DNA from: Pseudomonadota bacterium
Lineage (GTDB): Bacteria > Myxococcota > Myxococcia > Myxococcales > Myxococcaceae
Direction: 5' to 3'
Assembly (NCBI GenBank): GCA_023426545.1
Contig: JAFAAN010000171.1
Coordinates: 206,846-270,845 of the forward strand
DNA: 64,000 nt
Shown piece after piece: positions 16,804 through 25,704 of this stretch. Position numbers and translations under genes: made by a program. The stretch's first letter is position 1. Every line of letters begins with the position of its first letter. The notes beneath the pieces were generated by a model. It saw only the letters and a list, made by a program, of their open reading frames with translations. It did not search any database and was not told the origin of the DNA.

Positions 16804-17808
16804 ATGCCCAACCTTTCTCAATGGCGGGCCGCCCGGGGGCGCCAGGCCCTCTACTCCGCCCTGCGACGATTCTTCACCGCCCACGGCTACCTGGAGGTGG
16901 AGACGCCGCTGCTCGTCCCCGCCCCGGGGATGGAGCCGCACATCAACGCGTTCGAGGCCGGCTTCATCCCGGAGACCGACGTGGGCTCCGCGCGCACGCT
17001 CTACCTGCACACCAGCCCCGAGTACGCCATGAAGCGTCTGCTCGCGGACGGCGCGGGGCCCATGTTCCAGCTCTGCAAGGTGTTCCGGAACGGCGAGGTC
17101 TCTCCGACCCACAATCCGGAATTCACGATGCTGGAGTTCTACCGGCCCCATGCGGACTACCACGCCATCATGGAGGACCTGGAGGGCGCGCTCGCGGAGG
17201 CGGGCCGCAGCGCCACGGAGGGGGAGCCCGGCGCCGACCCGGCCTTCTTCACCCGGACGCCCTATGAGCGCCTGACGGTGCGTGACGCGGTGCTGCGAGC
17301 CACCGGCGTGGACATCCGTCAGCATCCGGACGGTCCGTCACTGAAGCGGGCGGCGGAGGCGGCCGGCGTGCGCACCGGGGACGCCGAGTCCTTCGACGAT
17401 GTCTTCTTCCACCTCTTCCTCCAGAAGGTGGAGACGGGGCTGGGGCACGAGCGGCCCACCTTCCTCATCGAATACCCCGCCTCCATGGCGGCGCTGTCCC
17501 GCCTGAAGCCGGGCGATTCCGCGGTGGCGGAGCGGGTGGAGCTGTATGCCAAGGGGCTGGAGCTGGCGAACGGCTTCTCCGAGCTGACGGACCCGGTGGA
17601 ACAGCGGACCCGATTGGTGGAAGAACAGGAACTCAGGCGCCGGCTGGGGCGCTCCGTGTATCCTCTGGACGAGCGGTTCCTCGGCGCGGTAGGGCGGATG
17701 CCTCCCTCGGCGGGGATCGCCGTGGGAGTCGATAGAATCCTGATGCTGCTGCTCGGGGTCCAGCGCATCACGGACGTGCTCTTGTTCCCCGCCCACGAGT
17801 TCGTTTGA
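16804..17808 (+). CDS. epmA: EF-P lysine aminoacylase EpmA (GenX/PoxA)
   Basis: This is a 334-residue class II lysyl-tRNA synthetase core without an anticodon-binding domain. Motif 2 is in FQLCKVFRNGEVSPTHNPEFTMLEFYR and motif 3 is in AGIAVGVDRILMLLLG. EpmA attaches beta-lysine to elongation factor P, which relieves ribosome stalling at polyproline. Its length is as expected for GenX/PoxA (about 325), and clearly shorter than LysS. EpmB and EF-P are not in the window. Its TGA overlaps the TTG start of the acyltransferase gene, starting an operon of three overlapping genes. Confidence 0.9.
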   Translation: MPNLSQWRAARGRQALYSALRRFFTAHGYLEVETPLLVPAPGMEPHINAFEAGFIPETDVGSARTLYLHTSPEYAMKRLLADGAGPMFQLCKVFRNGEVSPTHNPEFTMLEFYRPHADYHAIMEDLEGALAEAGRSATEGEPGADPAFFTRTPYERLTVRDAVLRATGVDIRQHPDGPSLKRAAEAAGVRTGDAESFDDVFFHLFLQKVETGLGHERPTFLIEYPASMAALSRLKPGDSAVAERVELYAKGLELANGFSELTDPVEQRTRLVEEQELRRRLGRSVYPLDERFLGAVGRMPPSAGIAVGVDRILMLLLGVQRITDVLLFPAHEFV

Positions 17809-18542
17809 TACGCAAGCTCCTCCAGACGGCATTTGCTGGAACGGCGGCGGTGGGAATCACCGGCGTGTTGTCACCCGTGGTGTCGGTGCTGTCGCTTCGG
17901 GACGCGCGCGACGCGGACGGGGTGCTGGTCCTGTGGTCGCGCTCGGTGCTGGCGTCCGCGGGCGTGCGACACGAGGCGGTGGGCGTGGAGAACATCCCCA
18001 CCGACACCAACGTCGTCTTCGTCAGCAACCACCAGTCGCACTACGACGCGCTGGTGAACTTCGTCCATATCCGCAAGCACACGCGCTACGTGGCGAAGGC
18101 GGAGCTGTTCCGCATTCCCCTCTTCGGGGCGGCGCTCCGGCGTGCGGGCAACATCCCCGTGGAGCGCACCGGGGGCGGGGGAGACAGGGCCCGTCTGTCC
18201 GAGGCCGTCAGGGCGCTGCGAGAGCGCGTGAGCGTGCTCTTCTTCGCCGAGGGCACGCGCAGTGAGGACGGGCGGCTGCGGCCCTTCAAGAAGGGCGCCG
18301 CGACGCTCGCCATCCAGGCGGGCGTGCCGGTGGTGCCCCTGGCCGTGTCCGGCACGCGGCTCATCCTTCCCAAGGGGGGACGGGCCGTGCGGTGGGGGCA
18401 GCGGGTGGCGCTGGTGGTGGGCAAGCCCATCTCCACCCAGGGGCTGACGCTTCAGGACCGCGACTCGCTCACGCGCCAGCTGGAAGACGCGGTCTCAGAA
18501 CTCTATGCCGAGGCATGCAAGCGCTCGGGAGACTCTCCATGA
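17805..18542 (+). CDS. plsC: 1-acyl-sn-glycerol-3-phosphate acyltransferase (PlsC-like)
   Basis: This 245-residue membrane-associated acyltransferase has the catalytic NHQSHYD (HX4D, about residue 76) and the phosphate-binding FFAEGTRSEDG block (about 146). GVPVVPLAVSGT forms a later conserved block. It acylates lysophosphatidate in phospholipid synthesis. The TTG start overlaps the epmA stop as TTGA, and its own stop overlaps the ATG of the pyrophosphatase gene as ATGA. Paralogues that acylate other lipids exist, so the exact acceptor is inferred from the motif set only. Confidence 0.88.
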   Translation: MIRKLLQTAFAGTAAVGITGVLSPVVSVLSLRDARDADGVLVLWSRSVLASAGVRHEAVGVENIPTDTNVVFVSNHQSHYDALVNFVHIRKHTRYVAKAELFRIPLFGAALRRAGNIPVERTGGGGDRARLSEAVRALRERVSVLFFAEGTRSEDGRLRPFKKGAATLAIQAGVPVVPLAVSGTRLILPKGGRAVRWGQRVALVVGKPISTQGLTLQDRDSLTRQLEDAVSELYAEACKRSGDSP

Positions 18543-19279
18543 AGAAGCCAATCCAAACCACGTCTCAGGCCGCCCATCCGTGGCATGGCATCACGCCGGG
18601 CGCGGACGCGCCTGAAATCGTCACCGCGTACATCGAAATCGTCCCCACGGACGCGGTGAAGTACGAGCTGGACAAGGAGTCCGGCATCCTCAAGCTGGAC
18701 CGCCCTCAGCGCTTCAGCAGCCAGTGCCCCACGCTCTACGGCTTCATCCCCCAGACGTTCTGCGACGAGCTGGTGGCGAAGCGCTGCGCCGAGCGCACGG
18801 GCCTGAAGGACATCAAGGGCGACGGCGACCCCATCGACATCTGCGTGCTGACGGAAAAGGTCATCTCCAGCGGCAACTTGCTGGTGCGGGCGATTCCCAT
18901 CGGCGGCTTCCGGATGGTCGACGGCGACGAGGCGGACGACAAAATCATCGCCGTGCTGGAGTCCGACCTGGTGTACGGCGAGCTGCAGCACATCGCGCAG
19001 CTGCCGCGCGCGCTGCTCGATCGCCTCAAGCACTACTTCCTCACGTACAAGCAGATTCCGGGCGAGGGGAAGCGCAGCGTGGAGATCGCCGAGGTCTACG
19101 ACCAGCCCGAGGCGCTCGAGGTCATCAAGCGCAGCATGAAGGACTACGAGCGCATCTACCGTCCCCAACAGGCCCCGGCACCGCGAGGCGGCCGCACGCG
19201 CAAGGCGGCGGTGGCCGCGAAGGCCGCGAAGCCAGCCAAGGCCAAGACGAAGGCGGCGCGCAACGCCCGCGCGTCCTGA
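18539..19279 (+). CDS. ppa: Inorganic pyrophosphatase (family I) with lysine/alanine-rich tail
   Basis: Residues 25-205 form a soluble family I pyrophosphatase. The metal-binding signature GDGDPIDICVL is clear, with further acidic residues in VDGDEADDKI. The enzyme hydrolyses pyrophosphate released by biosynthetic reactions, including the aminoacylation and acyl activation linked to the two upstream genes. The last 40 residues (from about 206) form an Ala/Lys/Pro-rich histone H1-like tail (AKAAKPAKAKTK) not found in typical members. This could bind nucleic acid or ribosomes. The start overlaps the plsC stop. Confidence 0.9.
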   Translation: MKKPIQTTSQAAHPWHGITPGADAPEIVTAYIEIVPTDAVKYELDKESGILKLDRPQRFSSQCPTLYGFIPQTFCDELVAKRCAERTGLKDIKGDGDPIDICVLTEKVISSGNLLVRAIPIGGFRMVDGDEADDKIIAVLESDLVYGELQHIAQLPRALLDRLKHYFLTYKQIPGEGKRSVEIAEVYDQPEALEVIKRSMKDYERIYRPQQAPAPRGGRTRKAAVAAKAAKPAKAKTKAARNARAS

Positions 19280-19285
19280 GCTGGC

Positions 19286-20500
19286 TCAGCGGACCTCGAC
19301 CAGCCGCACGCGCTTGTAGATGCGGCGGTCCAGCGGCAACCGGGTGTCGACGAAGCCGAGCGCCTCGTCGAACTCGAAGCTGAACGAGGGGATGGGCGGG
19401 CTGATGGAGATGCGCAGCTCGAACTCCCAGACGCTGGTGATGCGCGCCCTGCCGCCCACGGCCTCGGGTGGCGGCGGTGGCAGCCTCTCCGCGGCGGCGC
19501 GCACGTCCTTGACGGCCTCCCGGTCGACCTCGGGCTGGTGACTGGGCTCCAGGAGCTGCACGTCGAGGAGCTGGCCCCGCGAGTCCTGGACGACGCGGAT
19601 GAGGGCGCGCCGCGTGGAGTGGAACTCCTGGCGCATCTGCTGGCGCATCTCCCGGCGGGCGTTGAGGCTGGCGTCTCCAGCCGTGCTGGGGGGCCGGCGC
19701 CGGTCCTCGGAGGGCCTGTTCCTGGCGGCGAAGGAGCCGGAGGCGCCATAGTCCGCCGCGCGCTCCATCCAGACGCGCGAATACGCGCGCCCGCGCTCCA
19801 TGCCCATGTCGAAGTAGCCCTGGAGGCCGTGCTCCTTCACGGCGCGGTCGGCGTCCCAGGCCCGCATCAGCGCCTTGCCGAGCTCGCCGTAGTACGGGTG
19901 GACGAGGCCGCGCTCCACCCGGCCCCGGCCCACGCTTTCGGAGACCAACTCCTCCACCAGGGACTGGGCGGACGGCGGGGCATGCGGGTCCACGACACCG
20001 CCGTCGAGAACGACCTCTGGGGCGCGGGTGTTCCCCGGGAGCGCGGTGACCTGGCGGGCCGCGAGCAGCAGCCGCGAGCCCATGGCGGGCTCGGGGTGGC
20101 CGGAGGGAGGTTGCGCCGCGCGCGGGGCATCCGCGGACAAGGGGGAGTTCTGCCGCGGCGGCCGGGGCGCCGCGGGGGGGAGCGCATCGTCGGAAACGGG
20201 GGTTGCGGGCCCGGCCTGGGCAAGGCGGGATGGGTTGGCTGCCGCCGTGCCGGGCTCGGGCGCCGCTGGCGTGTCGCGCCTCGACGGAGCCGGCTCGCGC
20301 TGGACCGTTGGCGCCCTCACGTCGGCGGGAACACGGGCCTCGGCCACCTCCACGTCGACCCATTGGAGCGCGGGCGTCCGGGCGGGCGGCGGGCGCTGCG
20401 CGACATGCTCCCCACCCTCCAGGGCTAGCCACAGGGCCCCATGCACGCCCAGGCTGGCGGCGAGCGCGAGCAGCAGGCGTCGGGTGGAGGCGGGCGGCAT
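19286..20500 (-). CDS. TonB-family protein (energy transducer-like)
   Basis: The protein has 404 residues. An N-terminal helix (LLLALAASLGVHGALWLAL, about 9-27) is followed by a very proline-rich spacer and a C-terminal TonB-like domain (about 290-400, with ALIRVVQDSRGQLLDVQLLEPS). This architecture spans the periplasm and transmits proton-motive force to outer-membrane transporters. No ExbB/ExbD genes are adjacent. It converges on the pyrophosphatase gene with six bases between stops. The middle region (about 190-270) is charged and helical, longer than in Escherichia coli TonB (239 residues), so it may have an added partner-binding function. Confidence 0.8.
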   Translation of the reverse strand: MPPASTRRLLLALAASLGVHGALWLALEGGEHVAQRPPPARTPALQWVDVEVAEARVPADVRAPTVQREPAPSRRDTPAAPEPGTAAANPSRLAQAGPATPVSDDALPPAAPRPPRQNSPLSADAPRAAQPPSGHPEPAMGSRLLLAARQVTALPGNTRAPEVVLDGGVVDPHAPPSAQSLVEELVSESVGRGRVERGLVHPYYGELGKALMRAWDADRAVKEHGLQGYFDMGMERGRAYSRVWMERAADYGASGSFAARNRPSEDRRRPPSTAGDASLNARREMRQQMRQEFHSTRRALIRVVQDSRGQLLDVQLLEPSHQPEVDREAVKDVRAAAERLPPPPPEAVGGRARITSVWEFELRISISPPIPSFSFEFDEALGFVDTRLPLDRRIYKRVRLVEVR

Positions 20501-20612
20501 GCGCTCCCATTTATCCCCGTTTCGCGAGCCACCCCGGGAATGAAAGGCGCGAGGTTAGGAAATACAACCCTGACGCGTTTACTCTTCGCGGCATCGGAGG
20601 AAGGACCCCTGC

Positions 20613-22058
20613 ATGGCGACCTCGCTGCTCGCGACGGATGGCTACAAGTTCAGCATGGCAGAGGCGGGCTGGCCGCTTCGTCGGGAAACGTTCTACTACT
20701 CGCACCGGAGGGGCGGCCTCCAGGTGATGCCGCTCGATGTCGCCGCGTTCGTGCAGGCGCTCATCCCGGCGCCCACGGCCGAGGACTACGACTACCTCGG
20801 CCGGTACGACTATGAGATGGGGGTGGGCTTCAAGGCCGCCATCCTCCGCCGTGAGAAACTCAGCATCCGCGCCATCCCCAAGGGCGCGCTCTTCTACCCA
20901 CGCGAGCCCATCCTCACGCTCACCGGGCCGTCTGCCCTGGTGTCGTGGGTGGAGCCCTTGCTGCTCCAGCTCAACTTCCGCATCCAGGTCGCCACGCTCG
21001 CGCTGTCGGACCGCGAGGCGCTGGCTCGTGCGCTCGCCACCGTCACCTGCGACGAGCAGAAGGCCATCGCGCTGGAGACGCTCGACGCGGTGGGCGTGAA
21101 GGCGGTGCCCATCACCGTGGACGCGGAGGGCTACGCGAAGCGCGTCTACTCCACCGTCAAGGAGCTGGTGGACATCGTCGAGGACCCGGCCCGCATCTTC
21201 GAGGTGGGGCTGCGCGCCGCCACCTGTCTGGAGCAGCACACGCTCGCGCTGCGGAGCTGCAAGGATGCGGGCGTCACCCGCACCAGCAACGTGGAAGGCG
21301 CCCGCCAGCTGGGCATGATTCCCGTGGGCACCATGGGCCACGAGCACATCCAGCGCTACGGCTCGGATGAGGCGGCCTTCCGCGCCATGCGTGAGCGCCG
21401 GCCCCAGCGCTCCAGCTACCTGCTGGACACCTTCGACACGCTCACTTCAGGCATCCCCGCGGCCTTCGAGCTCATCCGCGAGGAGCCCGAGAACCAGGAC
21501 TCCATCCGCTTCGACTCGGGCAACAAGAAGCTCCAGTACCTCTACGCGGTGACGCGGGCGCGCGACATCGGCATCCGCCCCGTCAACATCCTGGAGGACG
21601 GCCTGGACGCGGAGGCCACGCGCGAGTTCGAGGCGCTGCGGCGCCAGGTCGCCTGGGAGCCGTCCGCCCAGTTCTACGGCTACGGCGGGCACATCGTCGC
21701 GCGCACCATGGGGTGCCCCCTCACGAGGGACCGCGTGGCCGCCATCTACAAGCTGTCGCGCACGGGCACCACGCCGGTGATGAAGTTCGGCAACGAGCTG
21801 GCCGAGGGCAAGAAGAGCATCCCCGGCGAGCCCGTCCTCTTCCGCCGCCGCCATGGCTCGGGGCCCATCGGGCTGGTGGGGCAGGCGGGAGAGCCCGTGC
21901 CCGACGGCTACTTCCCACTGATGGAGAGCGCGCCGGAGGCGCCGTCGCTCGTGGGCGCGCAGGAGACGGCGGCCGATGCCCGCGTGGGCTACACCGCCGC
22001 GACACAGGCGCTGGTGGACGCGCTGCACCGCCGCCACTTCCCCCATTCGCGGGACTGA
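20613..22058 (+). CDS. pncB: Nicotinate phosphoribosyltransferase
   Basis: This is a 481-residue enzyme of NAD salvage. It converts nicotinate and PRPP to nicotinate mononucleotide. Characteristic blocks are TDGYKFSMAEAG at the N-terminus, the segment SNVEGARQLGMIPVGTMGHE with the active-site histidine region, DTFDTLTSGIPAA, and RFDSGN, which holds the phosphoribosyl-binding residues. The length is typical of bacterial PncB. GGAGGAAGGA precedes the ATG. A nicotinamidase-like gene follows 30 bases later, so the two make a nicotinamide-to-NaMN route. Confidence 0.92.
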   Translation: MATSLLATDGYKFSMAEAGWPLRRETFYYSHRRGGLQVMPLDVAAFVQALIPAPTAEDYDYLGRYDYEMGVGFKAAILRREKLSIRAIPKGALFYPREPILTLTGPSALVSWVEPLLLQLNFRIQVATLALSDREALARALATVTCDEQKAIALETLDAVGVKAVPITVDAEGYAKRVYSTVKELVDIVEDPARIFEVGLRAATCLEQHTLALRSCKDAGVTRTSNVEGARQLGMIPVGTMGHEHIQRYGSDEAAFRAMRERRPQRSSYLLDTFDTLTSGIPAAFELIREEPENQDSIRFDSGNKKLQYLYAVTRARDIGIRPVNILEDGLDAEATREFEALRRQVAWEPSAQFYGYGGHIVARTMGCPLTRDRVAAIYKLSRTGTTPVMKFGNELAEGKKSIPGEPVLFRRRHGSGPIGLVGQAGEPVPDGYFPLMESAPEAPSLVGAQETAADARVGYTAATQALVDALHRRHFPHSRD

Positions 22059-22088
22059 GCACACGCCCGCCGGGATTCCGAGGCCGAC

Positions 22089-23060
22089 ATGTCCCTGCCC
22101 ATCCCTCGTTTCCATGAAGACGCCCGCGCCAGTCAGCTCTACCTGGAGCGTGGCGCGGAGGTCGCGGAGGAAGCCCTCCGCTACGTGGCCGAGCACCGCA
22201 TCCGGCCCGCGCGGGAGGACGCGACGCGGGTGGTCGTGTTCGGCATCGACATGCAGGTGGCCTTCTGCACGCCGGGCGCCAGCCTCTTCGTGCCCGGCGC
22301 GGTGGAGGACACCCAGCGCGCGCTGCGCTGGCTCTACGCGAACCTGGACCGGGTGACGGAGCTGGTGTTCTCGCTGGACACCCACCGGGCGTTCCACGTC
22401 TTCCACCCCTCCTGGTGGCGGGACGCGCAGGGCCGGCCGCCGCCGCCCTTGACGGCCATCACCGCCGAGGACGTGCGCTCGGGCCGTTGGCGGGCCACGC
22501 GCTTCCACGAGGAGAGCCTGGCCTACTGCGAGCAACTGGAGGCCAGCGGCCGCTATGTGCTCACCGTCTGGCCCTTCCACGCGATGCTCGGCGGGTTGAG
22601 TCACGCGCTGGTGCCGTCCGTCTTCGAGGCGAGCCTCTTCCACGCCCTGGTCCGCGACGTGCCCACGCACTTCGAGCTCAAGGGGGAGCACCCCCTCACG
22701 GAGAACTACTCCGTGCTCTCGCCCGAGGTGACGGAGGTGAAGGGGCAGCAGGTCGGGGCGTTCAACACGCGCCTCTTCGAGCATCTGATGTCCTTCGACC
22801 GCGTCTACGTCTTCGGTCAGGCCAGCTCGCACTGTGTGTTGAGCACGCTGCTGGACCTGCGGCGTCACATCGAGTGGACCGACCCGTCGAAGATGGGGCG
22901 TGTCCACATCCTGGAGGACGCCATGAGCCCGGTGCCGGCGCCGCCGCTGGACCCGCTTCCGCCCTCGCTGGACTTCCCCCGGCTGGCCCGCGAGGCGCTC
23001 CGGGACTTCCAGGCGGCCGGAATGCGGGTGGTGCGGACCACCGACCCGGTGGAGGGATAA
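22089..23060 (+). CDS. Isochorismatase-fold hydrolase, probable nicotinamidase
   Basis: This is a 323-residue isochorismatase-fold protein. The catalytic triad can be placed as Asp54 (FGIDMQ), a lysine in the middle region and Cys249 (SSHCVLST). The metal-ligand region matches nicotinamidase: LDTHRAFHVFHPSWW and WPFHAM. The protein is longer than classical PncA (about 190-220) because of an N-terminal extension of 45 residues and a C-terminal extension of about 40. Deamidating nicotinamide would feed the upstream pncB. The family also contains other cysteine hydrolases, so the assignment leans on both motif and neighbour. Confidence 0.8.
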   Translation: MSLPIPRFHEDARASQLYLERGAEVAEEALRYVAEHRIRPAREDATRVVVFGIDMQVAFCTPGASLFVPGAVEDTQRALRWLYANLDRVTELVFSLDTHRAFHVFHPSWWRDAQGRPPPPLTAITAEDVRSGRWRATRFHEESLAYCEQLEASGRYVLTVWPFHAMLGGLSHALVPSVFEASLFHALVRDVPTHFELKGEHPLTENYSVLSPEVTEVKGQQVGAFNTRLFEHLMSFDRVYVFGQASSHCVLSTLLDLRRHIEWTDPSKMGRVHILEDAMSPVPAPPLDPLPPSLDFPRLAREALRDFQAAGMRVVRTTDPVEG

Positions 23061-23154
23061 GCGGCCGGGCTGCGTGCCCGTACCCAGCGTGTGGTAGAAT
23101 CTCCCGCTCGTTCCCGGTGAGGCCGGGGACCTCCGCGTCGGCGAAGGGGGAGTC

Positions 23155-25656
23155 ATGGCCGCTCAATTCAATCCGCCCGCGTTCAAGGTGCAGATCGGCT
23201 CACATGACGCCGATGCATTGAGCGTCTCGGGCATCTCTGGCACCGAAGCGCTGAGCCACCTGTTCGACTTCCGGGTGGACTTCTTCGCCAAGGACGGCGA
23301 GCCCATCGACGCCAAGGAGCTGGTGGGGCAGGACGCGCTCCTCACCCTCTCCGTTCGCGGCAGCGCGCCGCGCTACGTGCACGGCTGGGTACGCGAAGTG
23401 GAGGCGCTGGGCCTGAAGACGGGCCGCCGCCGCTACCGCGCGCACGTGGTGCCCCGGCTGTGGCGGCTCACCCAGCAGCACCGCAGCCGCATCTTCCAGC
23501 AGAAGTCCGTGCCGGACATCCTGAAGGCCGTCCTGGGCGAGGCGGGCGTGAAGACGCGGCAGACGCTGTCGGGCAGCTACGCGCCCCGCGACTACTGCGT
23601 GCAGTACCGCGAGAGCGACTTCGCCTTCATCAGCCGCCTGATGGAGTGGGAAGGCATCTTCTACTTCTTCGAGCATGCGGAGGACGGGCACACCCTGGTG
23701 CTGGGAGACAAGCCCAGCGCGCACGCGCCCCTGGCCCAGGGCCAGCAGCTCCCGCTGCGCCCCAGTCTGGGCAAGGAGGCAGTGGAAGGGGAGTACCTCT
23801 CCTCGCTGGAGGTGGTGCACCGCCTGCGGCCCGGCGCCGTGCACCTGAAGGACTTCGACTTCGAGAAGCCCGGCCTGGACATCTCCGGCAAGGTGCAGGC
23901 GCCCGACGGCGTCCCGGAGCTGGAGCTCTACGACTATCCGGCGGGCTACGTGGCGCCGGGCGTGGGCAAGGCCGCGTCGGCCGTTCGTACGGAAGCGGCC
24001 CGCATGGCCGGGCGCACGCTGTCGGGGCAGGGCGTGGCGCCGCGCCTGACGCCCGGCTACGTGCTGGAGGTGCTGTCCCCCGAGGACGGCACCTTCGCGG
24101 GGGAGTACCTCATCACCGAGGTCGTCCACTCGGGCACCCAGCCGGACGTCAGCGCGGGCAGCGAGGCGCTTCAGGGGCTGTATCGCAACCAGTACCAACT
24201 GCTGCCCAAGTCCGTGCCCTACCGGCCCCGCCGGCTGACGCCGCTGCCGCAGATTGCAGGACCGCAGACGGCCACGGTGGTGGGGCCCGCGGGAGAGGAA
24301 ATCCACACCGACGCGCACGGGCGCATCAAGGTGCAGTTCCACTGGGACCGCGAGGGCACGCAGGACGACAGGGCCTCGTGCTGGGTCCGCGTGGGACAGC
24401 CCTGGGGCGGCCCAGCCTGGGGCGACGTGTGGCTGCCGCGCATCGGCCAGGAGGTGGTGGTGCGCTTCCTGGAGGGCGACCCGGACCGGCCGCTGGTGGC
24501 GGGGGCCGTCTATAACGGCGCCAACACCGTGCCCTACGGCTTGCCGGGGGAGAAGACGAAGTCCACGCGCAAGAGCGCCTCCAGCCTGGGCAGCGACGGC
24601 TTCAACGAGGTCCGGCTCGAGGACGCTGCGGGCCAGGAAGAGGTCTTCACCCACGCGCAGAAGGACGAGGCGCTGCTGACGGAGAACGACAAGGACCAGC
24701 AGGTGCGCGGCTTCGAGGACCTGCTGGTGAAGAAGGACCGCAAGCGCACGGTGGAAGGCAACCAGGAGCTGCGCGTGGGCGCCGACGACGTGAGCGTCGT
24801 CGAGCAGAACCAGACGCTGACGGTGCAGGGCAACCGCGCCACCCGGACGACGCAGTCCCACGATGAGGCGGTGGAGGGCAACCAGCTGATGACGGTGGGC
24901 GGCAACCTCACCGCGCTGGTGCTCAAGGGCGCCATGGAGAACGTGGGCGCGGCCAAGGCCACCACCATTGGTGGGGCCTACAGCGTCAACGTGGCGCTGG
25001 CCTACAACGAGGCCACCGGCGGCGCGCGCGCGGTGGAGGTCGCCGCCATGCACACGGAGCACGTGCTGGGCTCTCGCCAGGAGATGGTCGCCAAGGACAA
25101 GACGGTGGACGTGGGCGGCGGCTGGGACTTGCGGACCAAGGGCCAGCTCACGCTGACCATCGGCAAGGACTGGAAAGAGGACATCGGCAAGAAGACGGGC
25201 GTCTACGTCACCGACGCCACGGGCGCGCTGGCCAAGCAGTTCGAGCTGAAGGCGGACACCTTCTCGCTCATCGTCGGGGACAACCTCATCCTCAAGATGG
25301 AGAAGTCCGGCAAGGTGACCTTCACCCTCAAGACGCTCACCGTCGACGGCAAGGAAGTGAAGTTCAAGGGCGCGAAGGTGAAGATGGAGGCGGCCGGCTC
25401 GCTCAAGAGCGACAAGCGCAAGGCGGAGGAGCTGGAGCACCTCAAGGACCCGGCCCCCGTCAACGTAGAGTTCACGCTCAAGGACATCAACGGCAAGCCC
25501 GTCAAGGACCAGCCCTTCGAGCTGCACATGCCCGACGGCTCCATCAAGAAGGGCACGGTGGATGGGAGCGGAAAGGGCATGGTGGAGAAGGTTCCACCCG
25601 GCGACTACCGCGTTGTCTTCCCGGAGATGTCAGGCCGCATCAACAAGGGTTCCTGA
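23155..25656 (+). CDS. vgrG: Type VI secretion system tip protein VgrG with C-terminal transthyretin-like domain
   Basis: This is an 833-residue spike protein. Residues 1-380 are the gp27-like part (YVHGWVREVEALG, CVQYRESDFAFISRLMEWEGI). Residues about 380-470 form the gp5 OB fold (HGRIKVQFHWDREG, WVRVGQPWGG). Residues about 500-700 are the repetitive beta-helix with VEGNQ and MTVGGN repeats. Residues about 768-833 form a transthyretin/carboxypeptidase-regulatory-like beta domain (VNVEFTLKDINGKPVKD). VgrG trimers cap the Hcp tube and carry effectors, and transthyretin-like extensions recruit cargo in Escherichia coli VgrG1. GGGGGAG precedes the ATG. No Hcp, sheath or ATPase genes are in the window, so this is an orphan VgrG unit. 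Confidence 0.92.
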   Translation: MAAQFNPPAFKVQIGSHDADALSVSGISGTEALSHLFDFRVDFFAKDGEPIDAKELVGQDALLTLSVRGSAPRYVHGWVREVEALGLKTGRRRYRAHVVPRLWRLTQQHRSRIFQQKSVPDILKAVLGEAGVKTRQTLSGSYAPRDYCVQYRESDFAFISRLMEWEGIFYFFEHAEDGHTLVLGDKPSAHAPLAQGQQLPLRPSLGKEAVEGEYLSSLEVVHRLRPGAVHLKDFDFEKPGLDISGKVQAPDGVPELELYDYPAGYVAPGVGKAASAVRTEAARMAGRTLSGQGVAPRLTPGYVLEVLSPEDGTFAGEYLITEVVHSGTQPDVSAGSEALQGLYRNQYQLLPKSVPYRPRRLTPLPQIAGPQTATVVGPAGEEIHTDAHGRIKVQFHWDREGTQDDRASCWVRVGQPWGGPAWGDVWLPRIGQEVVVRFLEGDPDRPLVAGAVYNGANTVPYGLPGEKTKSTRKSASSLGSDGFNEVRLEDAAGQEEVFTHAQKDEALLTENDKDQQVRGFEDLLVKKDRKRTVEGNQELRVGADDVSVVEQNQTLTVQGNRATRTTQSHDEAVEGNQLMTVGGNLTALVLKGAMENVGAAKATTIGGAYSVNVALAYNEATGGARAVEVAAMHTEHVLGSRQEMVAKDKTVDVGGGWDLRTKGQLTLTIGKDWKEDIGKKTGVYVTDATGALAKQFELKADTFSLIVGDNLILKMEKSGKVTFTLKTLTVDGKEVKFKGAKVKMEAAGSLKSDKRKAEELEHLKDPAPVNVEFTLKDINGKPVKDQPFELHMPDGSIKKGTVDGSGKGMVEKVPPGDYRVVFPEMSGRINKGS

Positions 25657-25704
25657 GGCGGAACGGCCCGCGAGGGCACACGCGCCAGTTCGGATAGGCC
25701 AGCG

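Noticed and set aside
23095..23100. TAGAAT extended -10 box before vgrG
   Set aside because: A TG precedes it at the correct position, but no -35 box is recognisable, so it is noted but not listed as a promoter.
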